From the NCBI GenBank assembly GCA_036429605.1, contig JAVFKD010000016.1:4526001-4590000 (forward strand): a stretch of DNA of 64,000 nt, given 5' to 3'. Below the pieces are notes generated by a model that searched no databases, had not been told where the DNA came from, and saw nothing but the letters and a program-made list of their open reading frames with translations. This document shows, in pieces, positions 1-10,176 of the stretch. Numbering within the stretch: position 1 is the first letter of the stretch; each line of letters opens with the position of its first letter. This stretch comes from Cladobotryum mycophilum (lineage: Eukaryota > Ascomycota > Sordariomycetes > Hypocreales > Hypocreaceae). Position numbers and translations under genes: made by a program.

Positions 1-940
1 CAGACACTTACCTGCTCGGACCGTCAGGAACATCTGATTTCCAGATGTCCATCGACAGCACCAAACCATACAATACTGACTAGATTGGACCCACTTTTAG
101 TACCACGCATGCAACTTACCATAGTGCCTAACATACACATGTAAATAATTACCCTACACAGGTTTCATTTGTCCGGTGAAACGCTCAGAACGTACCTAGT
201 ATAGCTCTGACATACCAAATACTTAAGTAGTCTTTAAATGGGTCGTAAATAAATTCAATCAAATCAAGCCTGCTCCCCAAGCTCCCAAAAACCCGACATT
301 TGCTGCATCTGCCCATGCCCCGAAACTCCCAGAGATGGTTCCAAACGATAATATCATCCTCCCCAATAGATACCCGATCTGGTCAATCTTTGGATAAATA
401 GGGGAGATATACTTCTTCATACCTACCTAGGCCAATAGGGAAATGCGCTGGACCAGATCGGGTAAACGTCAGTATCATGGAAGGAATTTCTTATTCTTTG
501 TGGTGGTTTTAGTTTGGAGATATGGTAATCCCGCTTACCGGGCAGTATTCGTCCATCGATCCCAATCATACTTGCTTCTTCATGGCTACTCATCCTGCAC
601 TCGAGTCTTATCCAACTACGTAGTTAGAGAATATCCCGCTTGTATACACACGTTCATTACTCTGAGTATCATAGCAGTAGTTAATACGTATTCAACTAAT
701 AAACATTGAAGTATTTAAATCGTAACTACCCCTCCGGAAATAGACCAGAACGTTATTTTTTCTTCACCTTTTTGCTCTTCCTGATTTTCTTCACTATTTC
801 CATAGTCTTAATATTCCTGCAAGACTGCTTTCGATTCTCTTCAGCATTAGCAGGCATGGATTGTGGTCCTGGAGGAGTAACGGAAGCCTTCTGTAGCTGC
901 TGTAAGTTGGTTAGTCGACGTACTACCTGGTATTACTCAA
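1..940. other. No supported gene
   Basis: Left edge of the window, moderately AT-rich. Two overlapping short plus-strand reading frames (443-709 and 706-1023) have no recognisable domain, and the second runs into the opposite-strand hypothetical gene. I see no RNA gene or repeat. It may hold the 3' flank of that minus-strand gene. Confidence 0.5.
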
Positions 941-1603
941 TCAAATCTCGGCATGCACATTTTGAATGCCAGGATGCTCATTCAGCCGGATTATCCCCGT
1001 GCTCCTCCATTGAGCAGTGGTAGGCTGGTCTCCAAAACGAGATTTCCAGTCCAAGCATTGGTCGTCAGGCCACATTTCGTATATGTGATCAACAGCTTCC
1101 GTCGCGTTCGGGTGGGCTACGTTAATTCGATTAACATGCCGGTTTCCCACATCACCCTTTATGATAGGCTCCTCAATCACTTGGTAGTAGGTTTGCCCGG
1201 ATGGGTGGAATCGTTGGGGAGGAGGACGCGACAACACGGTCACCAGATCACCTCCAGCAATGTACCAGGCAAACACGGCTGAGGCACCGTGAACATATTT
1301 GGACCAGGCATTCGGCGTCTTTTCCTTTTTATGACATCGCGGATTTTCCGAATCCATGAGAGGTCCCATCGCTGCTGTCAGTGTCTGCATTCCATGTTTG
1401 GAAGCCCAACGCTGGGCGGTTCCGTACTGCACGCCGCTCCACAACACCTGACGGTTCGGCAACCAACTGTGCCGCAACTGTCGGTAGACCTCTTCACTTT
1501 CCTTCATTGTGAGAAACGTCAAGATGATTGCGCCGATCGCCGACGGAGGTGGTGATTGTTGATGCCACAGCTTTGGGGCCATAGTGAATTGGTCATCAGT
1601 CAT
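941..1603 (-). CDS. Conserved fungal hypothetical protein
   Basis: A single 220-residue reading frame starting at an ATG at 1603, with a second in-frame ATG at residue 8 that could be the true start. I recognise no catalytic domain. The protein is basic in its middle and rich in Trp and Pro. Stretches such as LRHSWLPNRQVLWSG, AMGPLMD and PPPQRFHPSG look like a conserved fungal family of unknown role, which is an impression and not a search result. No intron, signal peptide or membrane segment is apparent. Its 5' end faces the nuclease-ATPase gene across an AT-rich spacer, so the two could share a regulatory region. Function is not assigned. Confidence 0.5.
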   Translation of the reverse strand: MTDDQFTMAPKLWHQQSPPPSAIGAIILTFLTMKESEEVYRQLRHSWLPNRQVLWSGVQYGTAQRWASKHGMQTLTAAMGPLMDSENPRCHKKEKTPNAWSKYVHGASAVFAWYIAGGDLVTVLSRPPPQRFHPSGQTYYQVIEEPIIKGDVGNRHVNRINVAHPNATEAVDHIYEMWPDDQCLDWKSRFGDQPTTAQWRSTGIIRLNEHPGIQNVHAEI

Positions 1604-2560
1604 TGATGAGTTTCAAATTGCGCTGCTATTAGCAATCCAGATTCAATCGCTTGATCCCAAAAAATAAGAATGTAACAATAGCCACGACAGCTTAAGTTAC
1701 TATATATGTTATAAATAAACCATATAAACACATAACACTTATATATATATCAATTATCATCTAGCTTAGCGTATTTCTTCATGGCATCTCTGACGATGTT
1801 TCGTTGGAAACTCTTTTTTTATTTTAAAAATAACACCGACCTGATTATGGTTTATTAGTATTTAAAACCCTAAATACGCGACCATCCATCTTTTCTTGCA
1901 GGCGCAACTATACTTGGTGATATCACTGCTCAATCATAATTGCTTCATGTGGCCTTGTCCTCTATGGCGCAGATCGAGGTGTGTTGCGATGTGGTTTTCC
2001 GCAAGAGAGCAAGAGGAGAGAAAAAACCGCCTGACATTAGGTGAGGATTCAATTAGCATAGTACAAATTACAATTACAATTACAATTTATTTATCATCGC
2101 CCGGCGGTTTTGGCCGAAGGGCAACTTTAGCTAGTTATATGTACGTTTCCCAAAGCCTTGTTATGTATTCTGAAAAAATGATATATATGGTGTCTCTTGA
2201 ATTAATTGAAATACTTCTTCTACAAGTATGAACTATTAAGTTGTTTTACTGTTTATTCTGTATAATAACCATGATGTTGATTTTTATACTAAATTTGTTA
2301 ATGCTGGATTACTATTAACTCTGGCCTTAGTCATTGAGTTCAATGATCCCTCTATTATGTGGATTATAAACCATTATTATGTCATACTCGATTAAAACTC
2401 GTAATTAGTACATGTTCGATACCAAATCCTGACGGAATTCGTTCACTAGTATCTATGCTGGAGCTAAGATGATCATTTAGTCGTCCTTGGCTACACCCTC
2501 CTCTTCAACCCTTTGGGTTCTTGCCCCCCATATTTCACTCTTTGCTTACCACCAAGAGCC
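1604..2560. other. AT-rich intergenic spacer
   Basis: About 950 bases of AT-rich DNA between the divergent hypothetical gene and the nuclease-ATPase gene. It includes TA-rich tracts around 1690-1760 and a short hexamer repeat at 2066-2087. The composition contrasts sharply with the GC-rich gene that follows. No gene is supported. Confidence 0.6.
2066..2087. repeat. (AATTAC) microsatellite
   Basis: Three tandem copies of AATTAC followed by a degenerate fourth, in the AT-rich spacer upstream of the nuclease-ATPase gene. Probably simple replication slippage; no function inferred. Confidence 0.6.
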
Positions 2561-5500
2561 ATGCGAGGGCCGTCGGCCGGAACGGTGCGATGGCTGCTCC
2601 TCAGCGACCTCCACTTTAAGCACCATGACCTGGACCGGGTGCGGCAGACGGCGCAGTGGATCGTTGCGGAGGCAGAGCGAAACCAAGTCAGGCGGGTGGT
2701 GGTGTGCGGCGACCTGCTGACGAGCCGCACGATGCAGCCGACGCATGTGCTGTCTGCGTGTTACCGCTTCATCGGCCTCCTCAGCGAGGCCGTGCCGCGA
2801 GTCCATATCGTGCTCGGCAACCATGACCTTGCCTACCGCCGCGACTACCAGACCACCGCGCTTGACGCCCTCAATATCAACCGCTTGGCTCCATACGTAT
2901 CGCTGCATAGCGGCATCGCCCACCACGAATGGGACGGCCGGCGCGTTTTGCTACTGCCGTTTCGCGAGGAGCAGGACGAGCTGACGGAGGCTGTGGCTAC
3001 TCTGGACCCCAATGAGGCGAGTAAGACGGTTGCCTTTGCCCATCTCGCCATCAACAAGGCCATCATGCAGCGGTATGTGGTCGGTGCTGGCGTCGACAAG
3101 CTCCGCGCGGAGAACTCCATCACGCACCGCGGCTTGATGGGCCCGGATCGGTTTGCCTCGCTGGCCCGAACGTTCACGGGACATTTCCATAGTCACCAGA
3201 CCATTACCCAGGAACAATTCGGCCGCAACAAAGTCCATCTGCGAGGCAGCGTCACGTACCTGGGCTCGCCCTTGCAGCTGAGCTGGGCCGATCTCTACGA
3301 CGAGCAGCGGGGCGTCATCTTGTTCGATCCGGAAACACTTGAGCACGAAATGCTCATTAACCCGCATGCCGTCGGCTACACAACGGCCGACCTGCGGCAA
3401 GTTCTCGACGGCCAGGTCGATGAGGGTGTCGTGACGGACAAGCATGTCATGCTCATCGGCGAACTTACCCATCTTAAGTACGTCACGGCTCGCGACAGGC
3501 TTCTCTCGCTAGGCGTGCGAAGCGTGCGGAACTGGACTCCCATGGGCTTTGCCTTGCACGCCGACCGCCCGTCATTCGGTGGCCTCGGCGCATCGGTGCC
3601 GGCGAGCGATGCCGCTGTCCAGCCCTCGGAGGTGCCCGCCAAGGATAAGACAGGTCCAGACGCAACGAGTGACGGTGTTTCGGGTTCAAACTCTGGCGCT
3701 GAACCTTGGACTGCAACACTTAATCTCGCCTTGGAAGCTCGCGAGTATGTCAAGTCGCTGGAGCTGGACGAGTCTCTTCTCTTGCGACAAGATGAGTTGG
3801 TGCGGGTTGGCCAGCGAATGATCCAAGTCTCCCGCGAGGTCGCAGACCAGGATTGCGAGGCCGAGATTAAGCACCGAGACTTCCTCGACGGGTCATCTCA
3901 AGCTATCGGCACAAGGACCGCCACTGAGCTGGCAGGGCCCTCAACCCACGTCTTCGTCGCCGAGCCGCGCACGCTCACAATCACCAACTTCCTTAGCGTG
4001 CAGGGCACCATCACCATCGACTTCCGAAAGGACCTTCCGCGCGGATTGACATTCCTGGTCGGCGACAATGGCTCCGGTAAGAGCACGCTCGTTGAGGCCA
4101 TGGTTTGGTGCCAGTTCGGGCGGTGCATCCGCAGCGGGCTGGCGGCCAACGATGTCGTCAACGACAATGTTGGCAAGAACTGCTCCGTCATGCTGGAGTT
4201 CGCCAACGGATACACCATCGCGCGGCATCGCAAGCACAAGAGCCACAGCAACCGCGTCATCATCTCGCTGCGCGGCGAGCCGCAGCCGCAGCTTGAGCAC
4301 CCAGACACACGCACGACGCAGGGGGCCATCAACGAGCTGCTTGGCACCGACTACGAGACGTATGTCAGGGCGGTCGTGCTGGGTCACGAGAGCGCAGTAA
4401 GCTTTCTGAACTCGACACTAGCGCAGCGGCGCGACCTGATCGAGGCATCGCTCGGGCTGTCGATGCTGGATCAGTGCGGGCAGGTGTCAAGGCTGCTGCT
4501 CAGGGACGTCGACAACGACGTGGATGAGGTGAAGGGCAAGCTGGAAGGCTTGCTCCGGAAGATAGAGTACATCGAACGACGATGCGAGGATCTGGACCGG
4601 ACACAGAAGCGATTCGAAAAGGAGGCGGGGGAGGCTGTCACATCTTTGGAGGCGGCTATTCAAGAGCATGCAGCTGCCGAATTACAAATTAATGGACAAG
4701 GACCTTTTAGCGAAGAGTACTTACAATTTAGACATAAATATCCCGAGATTATCACAGACATTATAGATTGCGAGCGGCAAATCTCGGCTGCAAGCAAGGG
4801 AGTCCAGGGCTTGCTGAGATTGGCCCAGCCCGCCGAGCTCAGCATGGGCTTCCACGTTAAGATTTCGACGTTGCAGGATCAAATCTACATTGAGCAGGAA
4901 AATTTGCAACGGCTGGGGAACTCATATGCTCGGATACAGGAACAGAAGCATGCTGAGCCGGCGTCATGGCTTGGCCAGCTACAGCGGCAAATAAGTCAAA
5001 GACTTGAGGCTATGGCTGCGGCTCACCCCACAGGCCTGCGCAAGCTCTTACACGCCTTGAAGACCTCCATCCTCTGCTTCCGCTTGATGGCCGTCAGGGG
5101 CCTCTTGCGCATATCCGGGATTCTAAGGGACGGCTCTGAGGGAACCAGCGCCCAAGACCACAACCAAGAGGCAGCCATCAACAATCTCCGCAAGGACGTC
5201 GAAAACAGCACGTCGCGGCTACAGAATCTGAAGCACGAAGTGAACAGAATCATCGCCCTAGAAAAGCTCGCTACCAACCACGCAGTCATGATCAAGGCGC
5301 GGCTCGCGAAGGCCATCCAAGCTCAAAACGCATGCGAAGCTCTGCGGCAGCAGGTCACGCTCAAGCAGCGTGATGTAGCTACGTACACGCGCTTAGTTGA
5401 AACCGAGCAGTCGTCCCTGCGCTCGCTACGCTCAGAACATGACGCGCTGGCCACCAAACTTGAAGAGCTTGCCGCCGATCGCGAGCTCTTCGCCTTTTGG

Positions 5501-6148
5501 TCCTCCGCCCTGGCGAAGCGTACCCGTCGCGCCTCTTCATCTTCCTCAACCAGATGCACGGCGAAAGCAACGGCCAACTTCCGCGAGCACGTCCTCGTGA
5601 AGTCGCTGTCGGAGCTCAACGTGATCCTCGCGCAGGTCCTTACAGTGCTGTACGATGACACGCGCCACGCGCGCGTCATGACAACGGGAATGCTGCGTTC
5701 GCTGTTCGACTCTGACTCTGTCGACGCCATGATGAATACATCCTTCTCCTCCTCCAGCTCCGTTCTCGATCGCACCCTTGCTGTCCACCCCTCGCTCGCC
5801 TACGGCAAGCGCTCGGGTGGCGAGCGCAAGCGCATCGACCTAGCGCTCTTCTTCGCACTGCTGCAGCTGGCGTGGGCTAGGAGTGCGCACCGCGCGCACT
5901 ATGTGCTCGTCGACGAGGTGTTTGATAGTCTAGACGAGGCAGGCCAAGCAGCTGTAGTCAGGTGGTGCGGGCTCATGTCGCAGACGATGGTCGATTGGAT
6001 AGTGGTGATCACGCATAGCCGATTCTTGGTCGAGCGAGATCTAGAGGAAGACACGGGCAAGGTCTTGGTTATGCGGGCAAGGATGGGACGGAGGGGTACA
6101 GAGCTGGTTGTTGATGGACGAAGGATTGGTGCCCAAGAGAGGGCTTGA
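2561..6148 (+). CDS. Single-chain Mre11-Rad50 (SbcD-SbcC) type nuclease-ATPase
   Basis: Intronless, 1195 residues from the ATG at 2561, which has a purine at -3; the frame opens slightly further upstream but only at a non-ATG codon. Residues 10-330 form an Mre11/SbcD-type metallophosphoesterase: D16-x-H18, G50-D51, G86-N-H-D89, H161 and G207-H208-x-H210 match the two-metal site. After a low-complexity linker (about 350-400), an SbcC/Rad50 ATPase head begins with Walker A GDNGSGKST (501-509). A coiled-coil-like region (about 615-1010) follows, then the C-terminal lobe with signature SGGER (S1085), Walker B VLVDE (D1118, E1119) and D-loop. I find no CxxC zinc hook, and the coil is far shorter than in eukaryotic Rad50. 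By family, an ATP-gated DNA-end nuclease or repair enzyme; as fungal Mre11 and Rad50 are normally separate genes, this is not the housekeeping pair. It is GC-rich, and its stop lies 15 bases before a P450 splice acceptor. Confidence 0.85.
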   Translation: MRGPSAGTVRWLLLSDLHFKHHDLDRVRQTAQWIVAEAERNQVRRVVVCGDLLTSRTMQPTHVLSACYRFIGLLSEAVPRVHIVLGNHDLAYRRDYQTTALDALNINRLAPYVSLHSGIAHHEWDGRRVLLLPFREEQDELTEAVATLDPNEASKTVAFAHLAINKAIMQRYVVGAGVDKLRAENSITHRGLMGPDRFASLARTFTGHFHSHQTITQEQFGRNKVHLRGSVTYLGSPLQLSWADLYDEQRGVILFDPETLEHEMLINPHAVGYTTADLRQVLDGQVDEGVVTDKHVMLIGELTHLKYVTARDRLLSLGVRSVRNWTPMGFALHADRPSFGGLGASVPASDAAVQPSEVPAKDKTGPDATSDGVSGSNSGAEPWTATLNLALEAREYVKSLELDESLLLRQDELVRVGQRMIQVSREVADQDCEAEIKHRDFLDGSSQAIGTRTATELAGPSTHVFVAEPRTLTITNFLSVQGTITIDFRKDLPRGLTFLVGDNGSGKSTLVEAMVWCQFGRCIRSGLAANDVVNDNVGKNCSVMLEFANGYTIARHRKHKSHSNRVIISLRGEPQPQLEHPDTRTTQGAINELLGTDYETYVRAVVLGHESAVSFLNSTLAQRRDLIEASLGLSMLDQCGQVSRLLLRDVDNDVDEVKGKLEGLLRKIEYIERRCEDLDRTQKRFEKEAGEAVTSLEAAIQEHAAAELQINGQGPFSEEYLQFRHKYPEIITDIIDCERQISAASKGVQGLLRLAQPAELSMGFHVKISTLQDQIYIEQENLQRLGNSYARIQEQKHAEPASWLGQLQRQISQRLEAMAAAHPTGLRKLLHALKTSILCFRLMAVRGLLRISGILRDGSEGTSAQDHNQEAAINNLRKDVENSTSRLQNLKHEVNRIIALEKLATNHAVMIKARLAKAIQAQNACEALRQQVTLKQRDVATYTRLVETEQSSLRSLRSEHDALATKLEELAADRELFAFWSSALAKRTRRASSSSSTRCTAKATANFREHVLVKSLSELNVILAQVLTVLYDDTRHARVMTTGMLRSLFDSDSVDAMMNTSFSSSSSVLDRTLAVHPSLAYGKRSGGERKRIDLALFFALLQLAWARSAHRAHYVLVDEVFDSLDEAGQAAVVRWCGLMSQTMVDWIVVITHSRFLVERDLEEDTGKVLVMRARMGRRGTELVVDGRRIGAQERA

Positions 6149-6163
6149 GAGACTAACACCCAG

Positions 6164-7402
6164 ACCATGTCCCAGTGGTTCAGGAAGTTCTAGGATCCCA
6201 TCTTCCGACGGAGCTTCCGGCAACGAAAGGTGAGTCAAGTCGGCAATACCTTGCGGAGAATTCCGTCCACTGAGATGACCACTAGAAAAATACCATTCAG
6301 TGAAAGCATTCCATCTTGTTCTTCGTTTGGTCTCTTTCATTGCAGCACGCCATTTTGTCGGTTCGCCACTTTGTGAGGATGAAGGGTGGCTTTCCATGGC
6401 CTTGGCTTACACTGAGAACGCCTTCAAGACAATCATTCTCTTGAGAATTTTCCCCGACTTTATGAAACCTCTGGTAGCATGGTTTATCCCCTTTTCATAC
6501 CAAGTCAGCTGGGCATTGAGAAAAGCAAAGCGAATTGTCATTCCGCTGATTGTGGAACGGCACCGCCGACAAGAGACCGACCCAAATTACGAGAGGCCAG
6601 AAGACTTTTTGCAATACATAATGGATGGCGCGAGTAATTCCGATGGCGATCCCGAGAAGCTTGCACACAGACTCCTGATCCTCACCCTTGCGGCCGTTCA
6701 TACAACGTCCATGGCAGCCACACAAACCTTGTTTGACCTCTGTGCCCACCCCGAATATATTGAGCCACTACGCCGGGAGATTATGGAGGTGCTGGATGAA
6801 GAAGGTGGCTACACCAAGCAAACACTGACCAACTTCAAGAAGCTCGACAGTTTCATGCGAGAGTCGCAACGCCTGAATCCGCCTAGTTTACGTGAGATTT
6901 GACCCGAATTATTGCAAGACATGGATTTCGTTGTTTACTAACACAATTCTCAGTGGGCTTCAAGCGTGCAGTCCGTCAATCCCTCACGCTGTCAGATGGA
7001 ACATTTCTCCCTGAGGGTGTGCGTTTGATGATGCCTATCTATCCGATTGTTGTTGATCCAGAAGTCACGCCGGATCCATACTTTTTTGACGGATACTGGC
7101 ACTTCAGTAATCGGCAAAAACCTGGCCAAAGCACTCGGCACCAGTTTGCCACGACGAGTGACAACAATTTGCACTTTGGGCACAGAAAATATGCATGCCC
7201 CGGGAGGTTCCTTGCTGCAAACTCCACCAAAATGGTTCTGTCCAATCTTCTACTCGGGTATGATTTCAGGTTCTCGCACGGCACGACGCAGAGGCCATCC
7301 AACATCCATCTTCACGAGTACGTATTTCCTGATCCTGAGGCCGGAATAGAATTCAAGGTGCGAGAGGAGCAGTCAAAGTGGACCCTAAAAGAGGTTGCAT
7401 AA
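6164..7402 (+). pseudogene. 5'-truncated cytochrome P450 remnant
   Basis: Three exons of a fungal microsomal P450 are readable: 6164-6229, 6286-6891 and 6954-7402, with introns 6230-6285 (GTGAGT...TAG) and 6892-6953 (GTGAGA, CTAAC, CAG). The first exon is preceded by a good CTAAC branch site and CAG acceptor (6161-6163), so more exons once lay upstream, but that space is now the nuclease-ATPase gene. About 370 residues remain of the usual 500-530. Still present are the ExxR helix (ESQR, near 6865) and the heme loop FGHRKYACPG near 7180. The N-terminal membrane anchor and first substrate-recognition region are missing. It resembles the ent-kaurene oxidase/CYP68-like group of fungal P450s, tentatively. 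Without its 5' part it cannot make a normal enzyme. Confidence 0.8.
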
Positions 7403-8985
7403 ATTGTTGTTGTTTTTGTTGGTCAGGGTGAAAGTACTGTCGACTTGCGGAAAGAAGGGTGACATTGGCAAGTGGTGGCCAGCGGACAGTGGCCAGTAAG
7501 CAGTGGAAGTGTATTCTTAGAGGATTCATGCACCGGTACAAATATGCGCCTATGATGAATATAACCCAGTAGATCTATCCCCCAAACAATGTCTCGCAAT
7601 CGTCTCGCAATCGGGCACTTTCTAGCCAAGGTTCTCCAAGTACTCCCCATGTAGACTATCTACTTGATGCATTACGAGTCCCCACTTCTATTTACATGAG
7701 TCCACATACTTATCTATTAAGCCGGGGTCAGTCTAGGCCAACGGTAGGGCTTTAGATGAAATAAGGTGTAGACTCTACGGAGACACCCTCTCTTCAACTG
7801 GTTAATCTTTCGTTTACGCAGGCGAATGGCGTTGGTGACGACCAGCTGCTCCTCACATATACGAAATGACACAATAGTCATGCTGCTGACATTGCAGCAT
7901 ATAGACTAGAGATGGATAGAAACGTAGTATGGCACAAGGCTTTCTTCATCATCGCTCCCACGACCCCAGCTCAGTGAGTGACGAAAGTGGGTCATCCCAT
8001 GTCTTAACAAGGCTCTTCTCGTTGTTCCCACTCACATTTGTTCGATGCGGCTCGATTTTACGGCACCAGATCGGTACCTTTGCGTGGGGGCAGAACTTAG
8101 CCCGGAGGATGGTTACGCAACGAGCCTTTCTCAAACTAAAAGAGGGAAAGATTGTCGTTGGAGCACCGAGAAATTCATTTCACGTACTATTACTAAAGGA
8201 CGATAGGAATTGGAACGAGAGAAATTCTTCAGCATCTTGGCTTTGTAAAAAAAGTCTCAATATCATCTATAGTTCTGGAGAGGGGCTACGGGATAGTAAG
8301 AACTTTATCTTTGCTACTAGATAGCTGTTACAGCACTGATCTTCTTAGTTAGTATGCACTCCTCCCTGGTGGCGGGCCATGGATTCTCTTTTTTGTCTGC
8401 CCTAACCCGGCGCGGCCTAAGTTGCCGATCCATGCATGATGCATCCACAACTGCCTCTGAGGATCAAGACAGGGCGGCAATCGACACACTTACTAGAATT
8501 CTATGGACATATACAAACATGGAGTGTATACTGGGTAGACACACTGGGACGAGGGTTGATGACACCCCCCAAAGCCGAGGGAGTGTAATTGCTACCTTGG
8601 CCGCCTAGAAACCGGCCATATGCACAGCCCCCACCGAGGGAATCACAACCAACAAGCAAAACCTCAGGCCTCAATAGCCGAACCCCATATCATCCAGAGC
8701 AACAAGGCTCCGGCATCAAGGAGCAAACCGGAAGAAATGAAGTGGGGGAAGGGGGTTTCTATTGGGCTTGTTGGCGTTGGTCCAACAGACTCGAAGTTTA
8801 GCAAGGGTAGAAACGGTAAGGACAATAGCAGAATTCCCGCCTCTTTCTCTCTTTCTCCGAACTTTAGAGAGGGGCATGCAGCAGCAGAATACCGCCGTAC
8901 TGTCTCCCATCGCAACCTCTCACCAGCGCTCTCGTGAATCATCATTTCTAAACAAGACATCAAAAACATCACTCCATCGCCCAGA
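7403..8985. other. Intergenic, no supported gene
   Basis: About 1.6 kb between the P450 remnant and the aldo-keto reductase. Short frames at 7929-8324 and 8354-8608 show no domain or coding-like pattern. The last 100 bases are pyrimidine-rich and are probably the aldo-keto reductase promoter and leader. Confidence 0.5.
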
Positions 8986-10140
8986 ATGGCCCCAAAACTA
9001 ATTTTCGGCACCGCCTCGCTCGGCATGGACTTGACAGAATTCCAAGACGAGGAATCTGTCAAGAACCTGCTAAAGACACTCAATGACTTACACATTCATC
9101 ACCTGGACACGGCTGCGAGATACCCGCCGCTCAACCAAGGCCGTGCAGAGCAACTTCTTGGACTCACGAAGGAACTCAGCAGTGGCTTTGTGATTGACAC
9201 CAAGGTGTTTACCGACACGAAGACCGATGCAAGCGGCGATCTGAGCGGCGCCTCGGTTCAAAAGTCCGTCGCCTCCAGCTTGGAACGCATGCAACGCGAT
9301 GGGGTGAGTGGGCATTTTGCGGCGCCATTGATGCCAGAGCCTTCCTTCTAATCGAGGTACAGGTAAACATCCTCTACGCCCACCGGCCAGATCCCGCAAC
9401 CCCTCTTGAGGAGCAAGTCGAGGCAATGAATGACCAAATTACCCATGGCCACTGCAAAGCTGTACGTCCCTCTATGCACCAGTATACAAGGTGAACCTGA
9501 AATGATCTAATAGATATGCACAGTGGGGAGTGTCAAACTTCTCGCCAGCTCTTCTAGAAGAAGTGTTGAAGATATGCGAACAAAAGGGACTACGAAAGCC
9601 TTGCTGCTACCAAGGCCAATACAGTATCCTCACGCGAGCCATGGGGACAAAGCTTCTCCCGCTACTCCGAGCTCACGGTATCGCCTACTATGGTTTCCGG
9701 TGCGTCCTAATTTGATATGTCATCACTTGTCCTTTCTTTTCTTTCGATTAACCAGGGAGTTGTGTAGTGTCGTTGAGGCAGGTTTCCTATCGGGGCGGTT
9801 CGTCAACAATGAGTACGCCAACACGTGGTTAGACGAGAAGAACCCGCTCGGCAAGCTAACGCAAGGCTTATACGCGTCAAAGGTTTTGCAAGCGGCCACA
9901 AAGAGATTTGATGCCGATGTCAAGGCCTTGGGACTGCTCCCCACAGAAGTGGCAATCCGGTGGGCGGTCCATCATTCTGCGCTGGGAGATGAGGATGGCA
10001 TCATTCTCGGGGCTAGCAAGACGGCCCAGGTTGTAGAGATGGCTGGCTTTGTGCAAAAGGGCCCATTGCCCGACAATGTACTAAATATTGTGCAAGAGGC
10101 ATGGTCTACTCTCAAGGAGTCTCGAGCGAATGTGATTTAA
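8986..10140 (+). CDS. Aldo-keto reductase (AKR7/aflatoxin-aldehyde-reductase type)
   Basis: Exons 8986-9303, 9363-9461, 9524-9699 and 9768-10140 give 321 residues. For the last intron a CAG acceptor at 9755 is equally in frame and adds four residues. The protein starts directly with the TIM-barrel strand FGTASLGMD. It has the LDTAARYP segment holding the catalytic Asp and Tyr, a Lys in DTKVF and a His in YAHRPD (the AKR tetrad), WGVSNFSP, and near the C terminus an NADPH-binding ILGASK segment. Family knowledge: soluble NADPH-dependent reductases of aldehydes and ketones, with AKR7 members reducing dicarbonyls and aflatoxin dialdehyde. The substrate here is unknown. It converges on the Zn2Cys6 regulator, the two stops being only about 40 bases apart, and may belong with that regulator and the SDR beyond it. 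Confidence 0.85.
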
Positions 10141-10176
10141 TCAAGGGCATTTCATAGAATTAGGAGCTAAGACTGT

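Noticed and set aside
443..1023. Two overlapping plus-strand short frames as genes
   Set aside because: No domain, start context or splice signals, and the second overlaps the better-supported opposite-strand hypothetical gene.
6300..6902. A 200-aa protein starting at 6300
   Set aside because: It begins at a non-ATG codon and is the middle exon of a P450; introns with consensus sites join it to neighbouring exons.
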